Source: an uncultured Ardenticatenia bacterium (GTDB taxonomy: Bacteria > Chloroflexota > Anaerolineae > 4572-78 > NAK82). Taken from it: DNA of 64,000 nucleotides. Made by a program: the position numbers and the translations under genes. This document shows, one piece after another, positions 36,373-46,466 of the stretch. Positions within the stretch are counted from its first letter, which is position 1; each line of letters starts with the position of its first letter. The DNA is taken from assembly GCA_937127125.1 (NCBI GenBank), contig CAKZLO010000035.1:186001-250000 (forward strand), in the 5' to 3' direction. The notes under the pieces are model-generated. The model ran no database searches, was not told the origin of the DNA, and saw only the letters and a list, made by a program, of their open reading frames with translations.

Positions 36373-39300
36373 TTAAGGCTCTAACGCCTGACCGTCTCCC
36401 GTGGCAGCGTCGCGGATACCTTCGTCCACGAAGAAACGATCGGCAACCTGCTGGCCAGCGACCGTGCACACGAGCTCATAGTTACCTCCAATGGGTAGCG
36501 CGGCACCAGTGAACTGATCCGGATAAAATAGATAGCTCCAAGCGTCTCCGCGGATCATACCGGATGTCACTGCGACACTGCCGTCGGGCGCGTAAACGCT
36601 ACAAAGAAACTCATAGACCTCGTTCGGTGCGCCCCACACGTTTCGCAGACCCAGCGTAATGGACTGTCCTGGAGGATTGCTGGACGGCGCAAAGGTCTCC
36701 AGGGTTAAAGTGGGCGAATCGACAGGAGGGGCAAAAGGCACCGGCGATGGCTGCGGTAGTCCAACGGTCTCTTCGGGTACCTGAAACGAAGAGGGCGGTT
36801 CTGCTACCGGCGGTGGCACTGCAGGCGCGGGCGTAGGAGAAGGCAGTGCAGCCGGCAGCTGACGTGTGGGCAATGCTGGTATAATCACCTTTTCTGGAGT
36901 GGATATGTCCTCCGACGGCAAGGGCACCGAGGTAGCCACCGGCGCGCTGGACGGCTGCGCGACAGGCAATGATCGGCACGGATCAACCGTGAGCGTGGGC
37001 GAGGGTGTTGGTGATGTCGGTAGGACATGGTAACGCACCGCAACACGATGGGATGCGCCCAGCACTGGCGCAAAGCCGTCGACTAACCACTGGATAGTCT
37101 GTCCCTCAAGATCGGCGACATAGATGGCCTGGTGACCGTCACGGTTGGACTCGAAAACGACGTGGCGTCCGTCCGCGGTGAATACAGCGGCTGGTTGCCA
37201 TTCTGCATCCCGCGCCAGTTCGGTCCACTGACTGTTCTTCAGATTGACCAGGTACATGCTGCTGCGCTGTGGGAAAACATAGCCCAGCTGCACCAGCAGG
37301 TAATCACTATTAGCAGAGAAGAAGGCATCTGCATACCAATCAGCTGCCTGGCGTGCCGTGACCACGGGCTGCACTTGTGCCCCGTCCGTGCTGATGCGGT
37401 AAATATAGTAGTGGTGACCTTGCAGGAAGGTTGCCAACGCCCATTTGCCATCTGCTGAGAAACCCTGCCACTCTGCATAGGAACCCCCCTGCGGAATAGC
37501 AGTCAGGGAATTGTCATCACTGTCTGCTAGGTACAGGCGATACTCACCCGCACGTTGTAGCCACAAAGCCAACCGACGTTGGTCAGGTGAAAACTCTCCT
37601 CCCACTGTCTCGCCACTCAGCAAAAGTGAACTCTGCCCATTTGCCAAGTCGAGTAAGTGCAGCTCGAAGGGTGCGTCTGCTGCTGGCCTGATGTTCACCA
37701 AAAGTCTGTCTCCAGAAGGCGCGAACGAAGCCGTCGGCGGCGCAAAGCTGGTCGCCAGCTGCATAGCATTCCCCTTCTCAAGATCTGCCAGCCTCAGCGA
37801 GTAGGCTGAGGGATGCTGACATGTGTAATAGAACAGCCATCTTCCGTTGGGAGATACGAACGGACGGGACAGCTCCGCAAGGCACTCATCGCATACCCAT
37901 CTGTTGCTCGTGTGGTTCGCTAGCTGGATAGCGTGGATCACGTGGAAATTGCCCTCTTGCTGAAGCGTAGCGATTACACGCCACTGAGGATCCCAGCTGG
38001 TCTCCAGCGCTGACGCGGCCTCAGCCAGCATTGTGCGTTGAGCGTTCTCGACGTTCAGGACGATAGCTTTCCACGTTGCCCCCTTGCGCCAAGCGGCGAG
38101 GACTCTCTGACCATCCTCGGAACAATGTGCCCATCCTTCGTCTACATCCTCCGCGAGCACCTCCCGGTTGCTGCCGTCAGTGTCCACCAGATAAAGTGTT
38201 GTGCGCTCACTTTCCCTTGCCTGAACGACCACGCGCCAGCTGCGCCCACAGAAGGTGCCTGCCACCGATGACACATCACCGGAGAGCTGAACACGTCCTT
38301 CCCCTGTAAGGCGCATTACGTACAGGCTCTGCCGCTCGCCCTTTTTCACACGGTATAGCACCCCATTGTCCGCTGATATCTTGCTCATGCGTTCTGCAGG
38401 CGACTTAGAAGTAGGCAAAGCGCCAGCATCGGGAACTCTCCGTTGCGGCGAGAGTGTTTCCACCGGCAGTGCGGCAGTAGCTTGTGCGGATGCGGACAGA
38501 GTGGACGGCGTGAGAATCCCCCCACTACTGAGCGCCAGATATGCTGTGGTGAGGGCACTCAGCACAACGACCGTCACGGCACAAAGTGGAGCTACCCATC
38601 GTCGCATATTCCATTTCAACGGCCTAAACCGGCGAACCTTACATGGTAACCCGGCGGAGGCAGGTTGCATCTGGAACGCTGGCCGCGTCGCTCGGGCGGC
38701 TTCGTCTTCCGAGAGCGCACTGCTTTGCAGCACTGCTTTACGAAGTGCACACGCGAAGGCGCCGGCAGATTGGAAACGGTCAGCTGGGTTAATTGCCAGA
38801 GCCTTAAGGACAACGTTTTTCACCTCGTCTGTCACCTCAGGATAGCGTGTGAAGGTCATCTCAGGTGGCTCGGTGGCGCGTCTCAGCACAATTGCGAAAG
38901 GTGTCTCTGCGTTGTGTGGTACATCTCCGGTGAGAATTTCGTACACGATCACGCCGAGCGAGTATACATCGGCACGATGATCGAAGGGTAATGCTTGCCC
39001 CTGTTCGGGCGACATGTAGGCCGGCGTGCCTACGCCCAGCCCCGATTGGGTCAGGTCATTGGAGTCGTACGGTGTCTTGGCCAAGCCAAAATCGGTGAGC
39101 AAAGCCCATCGGCCATCCATCAGGATATTGCTGGGCTTCACATCACGGTGAACGATGCCATGGTGGTGAGCATGGTCGAGCGCAGCCGCCACTTGGCAAA
39201 CCACGTCCACAACGCGCATCAAGGTCATAGGAGAGCTCATTTCGTCCTTCAGCGTTCGAGAGCCTTCGACATAGCGCATCACAATGTAGCGCAGCCCAGA

Positions 39301-39546
39301 ATGCTCGCCGAAGTCATAGACAGGTAGGATGTTGGGATGCTGCAATGCAGCAACCGCGCGAGCTTCTCGGACAAAACGACGCGTGAATTCTGCCCTGTCG
39401 GCATGAAATGGTGACAGAACCTTGAGCGCCACGTAGCGATCCAGGTCAGGCTGGTAAGCTTTATAGACGGTAGAGACACCGCCCCCGCCGATTGGCTCGA
39501 TAACCCGATACTTGCCGATCATGCGGCCAATGATTGAGGTATCCAT
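36373..39546 (-). CDS. Membrane Ser/Thr protein kinase with extracellular beta-propeller
   Basis: The 1057-residue receptor-like kinase has a Hanks-type kinase domain at residues ~12-275: [14 protein letters not shown] loop, ALKVL lysine, [10 protein letters not shown] catalytic loop, DFGLAK and [10 protein letters not shown]. One membrane helix follows (about residue 320, [20 protein letters not shown]). Outside the membrane lies a TolB/WD40-like propeller ([36 protein letters not shown] blades). Next come a ~100-residue Pro/Ser/Thr-rich linker and a C-terminal Ig-like domain ([16 protein letters not shown] ...). I chose ATG 39546. The GGGGVS loop lacks the usual second Gly-x-Gly spacing only slightly, so the kinase looks active. 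The ligand is unknown. Confidence 0.92.
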   Translation of the reverse strand: MDTSIIGRMIGKYRVIEPIGGGGVSTVYKAYQPDLDRYVALKVLSPFHADRAEFTRRFVREARAVAALQHPNILPVYDFGEHSGLRYIVMRYVEGSRTLKDEMSSPMTLMRVVDVVCQVAAALDHAHHHGIVHRDVKPSNILMDGRWALLTDFGLAKTPYDSNDLTQSGLGVGTPAYMSPEQGQALPFDHRADVYSLGVIVYEILTGDVPHNAETPFAIVLRRATEPPEMTFTRYPEVTDEVKNVVLKALAINPADRFQSAGAFACALRKAVLQSSALSEDEAARATRPAFQMQPASAGLPCKVRRFRPLKWNMRRWVAPLCAVTVVVLSALTTAYLALSSGGILTPSTLSASAQATAALPVETLSPQRRVPDAGALPTSKSPAERMSKISADNGVLYRVKKGERQSLYVMRLTGEGRVQLSGDVSSVAGTFCGRSWRVVVQARESERTTLYLVDTDGSNREVLAEDVDEGWAHCSEDGQRVLAAWRKGATWKAIVLNVENAQRTMLAEAASALETSWDPQWRVIATLQQEGNFHVIHAIQLANHTSNRWVCDECLAELSRPFVSPNGRWLFYYTCQHPSAYSLRLADLEKGNAMQLATSFAPPTASFAPSGDRLLVNIRPAADAPFELHLLDLANGQSSLLLSGETVGGEFSPDQRRLALWLQRAGEYRLYLADSDDNSLTAIPQGGSYAEWQGFSADGKWALATFLQGHHYYIYRISTDGAQVQPVVTARQAADWYADAFFSANSDYLLVQLGYVFPQRSSMYLVNLKNSQWTELARDAEWQPAAVFTADGRHVVFESNRDGHQAIYVADLEGQTIQWLVDGFAPVLGASHRVAVRYHVLPTSPTPSPTLTVDPCRSLPVAQPSSAPVATSVPLPSEDISTPEKVIIPALPTRQLPAALPSPTPAPAVPPPVAEPPSSFQVPEETVGLPQPSPVPFAPPVDSPTLTLETFAPSSNPPGQSITLGLRNVWGAPNEVYEFLCSVYAPDGSVAVTSGMIRGDAWSYLFYPDQFTGAALPIGGNYELVCTVAGQQVADRFFVDEGIRDAATGDGQALEP

Positions 39547-39947
39547 AGACAGTGATCCCTTTTGTTGTATTGCTACGCATTTCCTTATCCGAAAGCACAA
39601 AGAAAAGATCTCGCCTTGTCCAACAGAGCTGAACTTATCTGGGCAAGACAAGACCTTCCGCCAGCCTGCGACATTGCAGGAAGGTATGCCATCCAGACGG
39701 AAACCACACACCGCTTGCTAGGATAGAGGATGCGTGGATCGCTTCTTAATCTGCTATGAGCTTGGGGTATTTGTTGGTGTCAAAAGTTTTACGGCGAGAG
39801 TCAGATTTATGACAAGACCTTATGACAAATCCATTATATCAAGAATTTTTGAAAAAATCAACCCTCTGTTAAAAGACTTGCAATGTCTGTCCTACGGATG
39901 CTTGCGCCATCTCTCACAAAACGTTCAGAATCAATCACTTTGCACCA
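39547..39947. other. Divergent intergenic region, no gene seen
   Basis: About 400 bases between the kinase gene and the regulator promoter carry no convincing reading frame. The phrase GACAAGACCTT occurs twice (39655-39665 region and 39811-39821 region), a direct repeat of unknown meaning. Confidence 0.45.
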
Positions 39948-39977
39948 TTGACGACCATCCTACATCACGGCTATCAT
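39948..39977 (+). promoter_or_regulatory. Promoter of the regulator/sugar operon
   Basis: TTGACG (39948-39953), an 18-base spacer and TATCAT (39972-39977) lie 62 bases before the regulator start. Confidence 0.6.
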
Positions 39978-40038
39978 AGAGATGTGGTAAATTACGTCCG
40001 TCCATATTCACGAATGATCACCACCTGGGGGTATATAG

Positions 40039-41829
40039 ATGATTCCCAGCCAGCGTGACGTGGCAATACTCAGCGCCCTGCAGCAGCGCGGAGTGATCAC
40101 CGTGGCGGAGATCTGCACAATGTGTCATTGCTCACCGGTGACGGCACGGCGCGACCTGGAGCGGCTTGAACAACAAGGCCTGCTTCTGCGAACCCATGGT
40201 GGTGCTATATCTGCCAATATGATGGAACATCCTCCTTCCACGGCCCATTGGCATATCGCCCAGGAGACGCGTACAGCCCTTCTGGACCGCTGTGATGTGC
40301 TGGTTGCGACCCCTGCCGAGACTCTAGCGACCCGCCTGCTACTACAGCGGGCGCTCCGAAACGGGATCCCTATCGTAGCTGAGTCGACCATTTGTGAAGG
40401 CGCCACCACCGCTATCTCTATCAACGACTATCGCGCCGGTGTGGAATTGGGACGTTGGGTGGGTTCCCACGCGCCTAACCTTATAGGAGGTGCAGTCAAA
40501 GTGCTATATGTCGGTGCCAAACGTCCTAACTGTGAAGCGCGCGGTCGTGGATTTGCCGAAGGGTTACGCAGCACCTTGCTCACCGGATATACTCTACTCC
40601 AGGTGGACGGGGAAGGGTTATGGCACCGCGCTTATCAAATCGCTAAGGATGCCTTCCTGGTACACCCGGGTATCAATGTGATCTGCGGTGTTAACGACGA
40701 CTCAGCCCTGGCAGCATTGGAAGCCTACCGTACTGCTGGGGGTGACGAACGTCAGCTGCTTGTGGTTTCGTTTGGTCTGGAAGGTGACAGGGCACGTGAT
40801 GTACTGAGCAGCGGAGGCCCTTTCAAGGCAAGCATTGCCATGTTCCCTGAAGTGGTTGGACGGGCATGTGTTGATGCAGCTATCTGTGCACATCATCGCT
40901 GCGCCCTGCCCCGCCACATCTTCACCCCTTATGCTCTAGTCACCCCCGATTCGCTTGAACAATACTATCGCAGGGAGGGGCAAGACGGCGTGTGGTCCAT
41001 CAACTGGCCTGTAGTCACACACTTACCAAGCGCCAGCACAGCTTACAACTTGCTAGGACACTGCCACGAACGCCCCAAGCCGCGACGCATAGGCCTGGTG
41101 GTAATCTTCAGTGAACACGATTGGTATCGTAATGTGCAGCGCACTGTGCGCACATATGCTCACTCCTTGGGCATTCACCTAGAAGCAGTAGATGCCAGCC
41201 AGGATGCTGAGCAAGAGATCGAGATACTGAAGTGCAGCATTGGACGTGCGGCCGCGCAGTTGGTGAAACCGGGTGACATCGTCATTCTGGACAGTGGGCG
41301 TACCACAAGTTACCTAGCGCAGCACCTGCGCGGCAGACAAAACATTACCGTCATCACCAATTCGATACCTGTATTGGCCGAGCTGGGAAATGAGCCAGGC
41401 ATCACCGTCGTGGCCACCGGAGGCACAGTACGACGGGAAAGCCTGGCGCTTTCAGGGCCAGCGGCGGAAGCTTCTCTGTACGAGCTGCGTGCGGACAAAG
41501 CTTTTGTCACTGGCACCGGCGTGAGTCTGGATTTCGGTCTTTCCAACACCAATATTCAAGAAGCAGCGGTTAAGCTAATGATGCTAAAGGCGGCGCGCGA
41601 GGCGATTCTGCTGGCTGACCACACCAAGCTGGGCGTCGAGTCACTGGTAAAAGTAGCACCACTACAGATGATTCATCGGTTGGTTACCGACGCCGGCATC
41701 AGCCCACAACTGCGCTGGGCGTTCACCGAGCGCGGCATCGAGGTGACTACTGCTGGTGATCTGACTGTTGATGACGAGGCAGTGTCCCCGCGACCGACCG
41801 ATTGGGCACAGTCCGGAATGGTTAGGTAG
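40039..41829 (+). CDS. DeoR-type regulator fused to a sugar-binding (periplasmic-binding-like) domain
   Basis: The 596-residue protein has three parts. Residues 1-56 form a DeoR helix-turn-helix (VTARRDLERLEQQGLLLRTHGG). Residues ~85-310 look like most of a ribose/LacI-type sugar-binding domain (VLVATPAE, IPIVAEST, RGRGFAEGL, VICGVNDDSALAALEAY). Residues ~399-560 form the DeoR sensor (IGRAAAQLVKPGDIVILDSGRTTSYLA ... TGTGVSL ... ILLADHTKLG). Between them, 348-396 (RRIGLVVIFSEHDWYRNVQ ... VDASQDAEQEIE) resembles the first strand-helix unit of a binding domain, placed after the rest. It probably senses both a free sugar and a sugar phosphate and controls the transporter operon that follows. Confidence 0.85.
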   Translation: MIPSQRDVAILSALQQRGVITVAEICTMCHCSPVTARRDLERLEQQGLLLRTHGGAISANMMEHPPSTAHWHIAQETRTALLDRCDVLVATPAETLATRLLLQRALRNGIPIVAESTICEGATTAISINDYRAGVELGRWVGSHAPNLIGGAVKVLYVGAKRPNCEARGRGFAEGLRSTLLTGYTLLQVDGEGLWHRAYQIAKDAFLVHPGINVICGVNDDSALAALEAYRTAGGDERQLLVVSFGLEGDRARDVLSSGGPFKASIAMFPEVVGRACVDAAICAHHRCALPRHIFTPYALVTPDSLEQYYRREGQDGVWSINWPVVTHLPSASTAYNLLGHCHERPKPRRIGLVVIFSEHDWYRNVQRTVRTYAHSLGIHLEAVDASQDAEQEIEILKCSIGRAAAQLVKPGDIVILDSGRTTSYLAQHLRGRQNITVITNSIPVLAELGNEPGITVVATGGTVRRESLALSGPAAEASLYELRADKAFVTGTGVSLDFGLSNTNIQEAAVKLMMLKAAREAILLADHTKLGVESLVKVAPLQMIHRLVTDAGISPQLRWAFTERGIEVTTAGDLTVDDEAVSPRPTDWAQSGMVR

Positions 41830-41888
41830 AACAACCGCTATGATCCTGTACGGTGCAGACGACCCAAAGCTCTGTTCGTCGGCGAGGG

Positions 41889-41898
41889 AAGGAGGTGA
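41889..41898 (+). promoter_or_regulatory. Orphan Shine-Dalgarno sequence upstream of a binding-protein gene
   Basis: AAGGAGGTGA matches the 16S rRNA 3' end over ten bases but lies ~80 bases before the gene at 41977, which has its own AAGGAGGA. Only a ten-codon frame (GTG at about 41895) could use it. It may be a ribosome standby or mRNA-stabilising site. Confidence 0.45.
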
Positions 41899-41976
41899 GA
41901 AAGAGGAACAATTGCATAACCAGCTAGTGTGATAGCTGAACAACCCCTTTAATCATATCGCGAAGGAGGAATTCCA

Positions 41977-43347
41977 ATGGCGAAGCAAAAAGGGACAATT
42001 GCAGTTTGTCTGCTCATAGTAGTTGGCCTGCTGGCTGGCCTCTTAGTGCCTGGTGCCGCACCGGCTATGGCGCAGGAGCCTGTCACCATCAAGGCCATCA
42101 TGATGCAAGGGGGTGGCTGGGTCGGTGTCACTCGGGAGCTGATCCCCGACTTTACAGCCAAGACCGGCATCAACGTGGAAATCGAGGAACAGCCCTATGG
42201 CGCGTTGAAGGACAAAGCCATCCTGGAGATGAGCGCCAAGACGGGCGTATATGATATCGTCGTATTAGATACTGCCTGGCTAGCTGAGTTCGCAGAAGCC
42301 GGCTACGTGGCAGACCTGACCCCGCTCATCGAAAAGTACAAGACCCCAGTGGATGGCTATTTGCCACCTCAGGCGCAAGCGTGTGTCCATCAGGGAAAGT
42401 ACTACGCGTTGCCTTTCGAGATCGACACGCGCGTGCTGGGTGTCAATATGGAAATGGCTCAAGCAGCTGGTATTACAGAACCACCCAAGACTATTGACGA
42501 GTTCGTGGATGCTGCCATCCGTATGACGCTGGACAAGAACGGCAAGAACCCTCGCGACCCAGACTTCGACAAGGACAACATTGTGCAATACGGCTTTGTC
42601 CACACCGGCCTCTCCGGCCCCTATATCGCGCTCGATTTCGCACCCTTTATGTGGGGTATGGGCGGCGACATTCTCAGAGAGAATGGTCCAAAGGATTTCA
42701 CAGTGGTGGTAGATAGCCCGGAGACTATCGCTGCCCTCACGATGTACACCGAACTGCTGACCAAGTGGCATACCTCGCCGCCTGCCAGCACCACCTTTGA
42801 AGAGAATCAGCAGTGTGATGTGCTGCGCCTCGGAAAGGGTGCTATGGGTATTCTGCCCAGCCCATCCCACGCCGGGCACCTGAATGGCAGCTTGGGATTC
42901 GAAGACACTAAGGTCAAAGGCAAGTTCAAGTTCGTCCCCACGCCGGCTAACCCGCCCAACAAGCCCAAGACACGCACTGGGATCTGGGCAATATTCATCC
43001 CGGCCGATTCGAAGCACATTGATGAGGCTTTCCAATTTGCCCAGTGGATCACCACCGACAATGAAGCCGCCGTCAAGTATGCCAAACTGGGTGGTGCCTC
43101 ACCGTGGATGGCAGCCTGGTCACATCCCGACGTGACCGCCGTCTATCCATTCCTGCCTGAAGTTATGGAGGTAATGCTGGTCTCCTGGGCCGAGCCGCCT
43201 ATCCCAGAATGGGGACAGATCCGTCAGATCTTCGGCGAGATGGCCAGCGAGGCATTGACACAGCAGAAGACCCCTGAACAGGCGGTGAAGGATGCCGCTG
43301 AACGGATGCGACAAGTGTTGAAAGACGCGGGCTATCCCAATCCCTAA
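41977..43347 (+). CDS. Sugar ABC transporter substrate-binding protein (family 1)
   Basis: The 456-residue protein has a signal peptide (cut near AMAQEP) and a family-1 extracellular solute-binding fold. Typical features are TIKAIMMQGGGW at the start, PDFTAKTGINVEIEEQPYG, YDIVVLDTAWLAEFAEAGYVADLTPLI and YYALPFEIDTRVLGVNMEM. There is no lipobox, so it is either free or held by the permeases. Relatives bind oligosaccharides, polyols or glycerol-phosphate; the ligand is not predictable. The two permeases follow, and no ATPase gene is adjacent, so a shared MsmK-type ATPase is likely. It lies behind the DeoR-fusion regulator. Confidence 0.92.
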   Translation: MAKQKGTIAVCLLIVVGLLAGLLVPGAAPAMAQEPVTIKAIMMQGGGWVGVTRELIPDFTAKTGINVEIEEQPYGALKDKAILEMSAKTGVYDIVVLDTAWLAEFAEAGYVADLTPLIEKYKTPVDGYLPPQAQACVHQGKYYALPFEIDTRVLGVNMEMAQAAGITEPPKTIDEFVDAAIRMTLDKNGKNPRDPDFDKDNIVQYGFVHTGLSGPYIALDFAPFMWGMGGDILRENGPKDFTVVVDSPETIAALTMYTELLTKWHTSPPASTTFEENQQCDVLRLGKGAMGILPSPSHAGHLNGSLGFEDTKVKGKFKFVPTPANPPNKPKTRTGIWAIFIPADSKHIDEAFQFAQWITTDNEAAVKYAKLGGASPWMAAWSHPDVTAVYPFLPEVMEVMLVSWAEPPIPEWGQIRQIFGEMASEALTQQKTPEQAVKDAAERMRQVLKDAGYPNP

Positions 43348-43397
43348 TTGGTGAGGGAGCCTTCACGTCAGAGCGTCCTGGTACGCGAGGAGAGGGC

Positions 43398-43435
43398 GGA
43401 GGGTATAACAGGTTTTCCCAACCGTTATACCCTCC
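43398..43435 (+). terminator. Intra-operon hairpin between binding protein and permease genes
   Basis: GGAGGGTATAAC (43398-43409) pairs perfectly with GTTATACCCTCC (43424-43435). GGTT/AACC extends the stem inside after one bulged A. It stands 50 bases after the binding-protein stop. It has no T-run, so it more likely stabilises the upstream mRNA or causes partial termination than acts as a full terminator. Confidence 0.65.
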
Positions 43436-43464
43436 AGACCATCAATCGCACAGGGAGGTAAATC

Positions 43465-44442
43465 ATGGCAGGTTTCAACACCTGCACAGAACGAAGAGAA
43501 CAAATGGAAAGTGAGCCATATCTTCTGCCGTTGCACCGCCGGGCGGGACGTAGTCTGTTTTCTATCCTATCGGAAAGACGCTATGCTGGCTATGTCTTCT
43601 TGGCACCGGCTCTGATCTACCTGATTGCTTTCAGCGTGTATCCACTACTCTACTCCGTTAACGTAAGTCTCAGACAGTACATCCTTTCTAAGCCTTATTT
43701 GGGTATGCCATGGGTAGGATTGGAGAACTTCTGGCGTGTTTTGAGTGACAGCCACTTTCATTACTCATTGGCCGCTACACTCTACTTCACCGTCGCAGCC
43801 GTCAGCATAGAGTTATTGCTCGGTCTTGGCATTGCTTTGCTATTAAACCGGCCGATCTTAGGGGTTGGCATTATTCGCACCATTGTGGTCATACCTATGA
43901 TGATCGCGCCGGTAGTGGTAGGACTGTCGTGGAAATATATGCTTGACTTCGATACAGGGGTGTTGAACTATTTTATCCGGCAGCTTGGCATCCAGCCGCC
44001 AAACTGGTTGGGCGACGCGAAAGCGGTAATCCCGGCGTTAGTTATCACCGATGTCTGGGAATGGACACCCCTTTTTGTGCTGTTGTTGCTGGCCGGCCTG
44101 CAAGCAATGCCCCAGGAACCGTTTGAGGCAGCGAAAGTGGACGGGGCATCCAGCTGGCAGAGCTTTGTGCATCTTACGCTGCCTTTCTTGCGACCTTTCA
44201 TCTTGATCGCATTGTTGTTGCGAGTGATCGACTCACTGCGCACGTTTGATATTCCATTCGTTATGACCGCCGGCGGCCCGGGTCGGGCAACAGAATTCGC
44301 CAGTCTATATGCCTACCGGCAGGCATTTTCCTACTACTATGTCAGCGTAGGCATTGCAGCTGCCTTCATTATCCTGATAGTCATTACCCTCCTGTCCAAC
44401 TTGTTGGTCCGGGCACTCCCTATGCAGGAAGTGGAGGAGTGA
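43465..44442 (+). CDS. Sugar ABC transporter permease (MalF/UgpA type)
   Basis: The 325-residue inner-membrane protein has six helices. The EAA loop that contacts the ATPase reads EPFEAAKVDGASSWQSFVHLTLPFLRP (residues ~215-245). The start RYAGYVFLAPALIYLIAFSVYPLLYSV is typical of MalF/UgpA-type permeases. GGGAGG precedes the ATG. The next permease starts three bases after its stop. It forms a heteromeric pore with that protein for the substrate of the 41977 binding protein. Confidence 0.92.
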   Translation: MAGFNTCTERREQMESEPYLLPLHRRAGRSLFSILSERRYAGYVFLAPALIYLIAFSVYPLLYSVNVSLRQYILSKPYLGMPWVGLENFWRVLSDSHFHYSLAATLYFTVAAVSIELLLGLGIALLLNRPILGVGIIRTIVVIPMMIAPVVVGLSWKYMLDFDTGVLNYFIRQLGIQPPNWLGDAKAVIPALVITDVWEWTPLFVLLLLAGLQAMPQEPFEAAKVDGASSWQSFVHLTLPFLRPFILIALLLRVIDSLRTFDIPFVMTAGGPGRATEFASLYAYRQAFSYYYVSVGIAAAFIILIVITLLSNLLVRALPMQEVEE

Positions 44443-44444
44443 AT

Positions 44445-45284
44445 ATGAGACGAAGGAGCATCGGACTGCACACGGTGGGCACAGTTCTCACCTATATTGG
44501 TGTGATATTAGTGCTAATCTGGGTGCTTTTTCCGGTTGTCTGGGTGGCTATGGGCTCCCTAAAGGCCAGAGAACTTGCAGCAGCGGTCCCACCAGTATGG
44601 ATCTTCACACCCAGTTTCGATAACTACAGCTCTGCTTTCTTACGTCGTAATTTCGGTATTCTCTTCCTCAATAGTCTCATCGCCACCACTGCCAGCACTG
44701 CAGTCGTATTGTTACTGGGTTCTATGGCTGGTTATGCATTGGCACGTTTCAAGATCGTGGCCAAGCAGAACATCCTCTTCTGGATACTCTCTACGCGTAT
44801 GTTTCCGCCCATTGCCGCCGTCATTCCCATCTTCCTGTTGTTTAACACTCTCAGGCTAATCGACACGCGGCAAGGATTGGTGCTGTTGTATATCGCGTTC
44901 AATTTGCCTTTCGCCATATGGATCATGCGAGGGTTCTTCGCCGAAATACCCTCCGATCTGGACGATGCAGCTATGGTGGATGGTTGTTCGCCATGGCAAG
45001 CTTTCACCAAGGTGATCCTTCCCCTGGCAGCACCAGGTTTAGCGGCAACAGCTATCTTCTGCATGATGTTTTCTTGGAACGAGTTTCTATTTGCCCTGAT
45101 CATCAGCCGCGCTCAGACGCAGACGCTGCCTATCGGCGTGATGGGATTCATTACCCAGCGCGGCGTGTTGTGGGGTGAAATGTCGGCAGCATCGACCGTG
45201 ATCATGGCGCCGATGATCATCTTTACCTTCTTGGTACAGCGCTATCTGATCCGAGGTCTGACTTTCGGTGCTGTAAAAGGCTAA
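44445..45284 (+). CDS. Sugar ABC transporter permease (MalG/UgpE type)
   Basis: This 279-residue six-helix permease has the EAA loop IPSDLDDAAMVDGCSPWQAFTKVILPLAAPG and the usual MalG-type C-terminus QRYLIRGLTFGAVKG. ATG 44445 lies seven bases after a GGAGG in the end of the previous gene; a GTG at 44439 overlaps that stop and would add two residues. It pairs with the upstream permease. The MtaA/UroD-like gene follows after 22 bases in the same operon. Confidence 0.92.
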   Translation: MRRRSIGLHTVGTVLTYIGVILVLIWVLFPVVWVAMGSLKARELAAAVPPVWIFTPSFDNYSSAFLRRNFGILFLNSLIATTASTAVVLLLGSMAGYALARFKIVAKQNILFWILSTRMFPPIAAVIPIFLLFNTLRLIDTRQGLVLLYIAFNLPFAIWIMRGFFAEIPSDLDDAAMVDGCSPWQAFTKVILPLAAPGLAATAIFCMMFSWNEFLFALIISRAQTQTLPIGVMGFITQRGVLWGEMSAASTVIMAPMIIFTFLVQRYLIRGLTFGAVKG

Positions 45285-45306
45285 CCACAAGCGGAGATAA
45301 ATCATT

Positions 45307-46368
45307 ATGAATCGCAAAGAACGACTTCTGGCTGCCATCAGACTTCAACAACCCGACCGCGTGCCTATGTTCGACTTCCTTTTTCAACAACCTATGTACG
45401 AGGCATTGATTGGCCGTCGCCCCGAGAGCTACAATGGGCCAGATGCGGTGGCATTGGCGCTAGCTCTCGATCACGACGGTGTCTGGTTGCCTTTCGGTGG
45501 CTACACCGGGTTCAAACCCAAGAAGCTGGATGAGGACACATATGTCGACGAATGGGGCACAACCTACCGCCACAATGCCTCGTCATGGCCGATCGACGCC
45601 CCGATAGATTATCCTATCAAGTCACGCGCTGATCTGACGCGTTATCGTCCTCCTGATCCGACGTTGCCGGGCCGTCTATCGGAACTGGAGGCAGCACGAG
45701 ATATGCCTCACGATAACCTAGCTCTCCTAGCCGGCGTGCAAGGGCCATTCACCACTGCCTGGATGCTGATGGGCTATGAACAAATCTGCTACGCTCTTTA
45801 CGACGATCCTGAGATGCTTGTGGAAATCTTTAAGATTTCGAACGAATACTTCAAAGAGGCAACACGCCTCTGCGTGCAAGCAGGTTGCGACGGCATCTGG
45901 TTGGCGGACGATCTGGGCGACAGCACGCGCGGATTCGTCAAGTTGGACCTCTTCCGCAAATATGTGCTGCCATACATAGCCGAGCTGGCCGAGTATATGG
46001 CCAACCTGGGAGTACCCGTACTACTCCACTCTTGCGGACACATCAAGGAGTATTTGCCTGATTTAGCTCAGACGAAGATCAGCGCGGTCCATCCTTTACA
46101 ACGCACAGCCGGTATGGATCTACGCTGGGTCAAGGAACACTATGGCCACCGATTCTGTATCATCGGCAACATCGACTCGTCGCGCACCCTGCCATTCGGC
46201 ACTCCAGAGGAGGTGGCTGCTGAGGTTCGCGAGGCAATCGACATCGCGGCGCCGGGCGGGGGCTATGTGCTAGCTTCGGACCATTCGCTGCACGATGGCA
46301 TACCGGTGGAGAATATTATCACCATGTTCCGCGTTGGCCGCGAGTATGGGGGCAATTTCTATCAGTGA
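45307..46368 (+). CDS. Uroporphyrinogen decarboxylase/MtaA-CmuA-like family protein
   Basis: The 353-residue protein belongs to the UroD/MtaA superfamily: NRKERLLAAIRLQQPDRVPMFD at the start, DGIWLADDLGDS in the middle and LLHSCGHIKEYLPDL with the HxCGH zinc-type motif found in corrinoid methyltransferases. Methyltransferase members move a methyl group between cobalamin and thiols; true heme-pathway UroD lacks this motif. Its place as last gene of a sugar-transport operon is odd, but many genomes of this type carry it there. It is therefore likely a catabolic enzyme of unknown reaction rather than a heme enzyme. Confidence 0.85.
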   Translation: MNRKERLLAAIRLQQPDRVPMFDFLFQQPMYEALIGRRPESYNGPDAVALALALDHDGVWLPFGGYTGFKPKKLDEDTYVDEWGTTYRHNASSWPIDAPIDYPIKSRADLTRYRPPDPTLPGRLSELEAARDMPHDNLALLAGVQGPFTTAWMLMGYEQICYALYDDPEMLVEIFKISNEYFKEATRLCVQAGCDGIWLADDLGDSTRGFVKLDLFRKYVLPYIAELAEYMANLGVPVLLHSCGHIKEYLPDLAQTKISAVHPLQRTAGMDLRWVKEHYGHRFCIIGNIDSSRTLPFGTPEEVAAEVREAIDIAAPGGGYVLASDHSLHDGIPVENIITMFRVGREYGGNFYQ

Positions 46369-46466
46369 CCGCATGCAGTGCTGCCATACGGATGAAACAA
46401 GGGGGACGTTTGCCCCTACCCGACAGCAAGTTCTTCAAGGCACATGGATTCGGATGGCCGCTTTAT

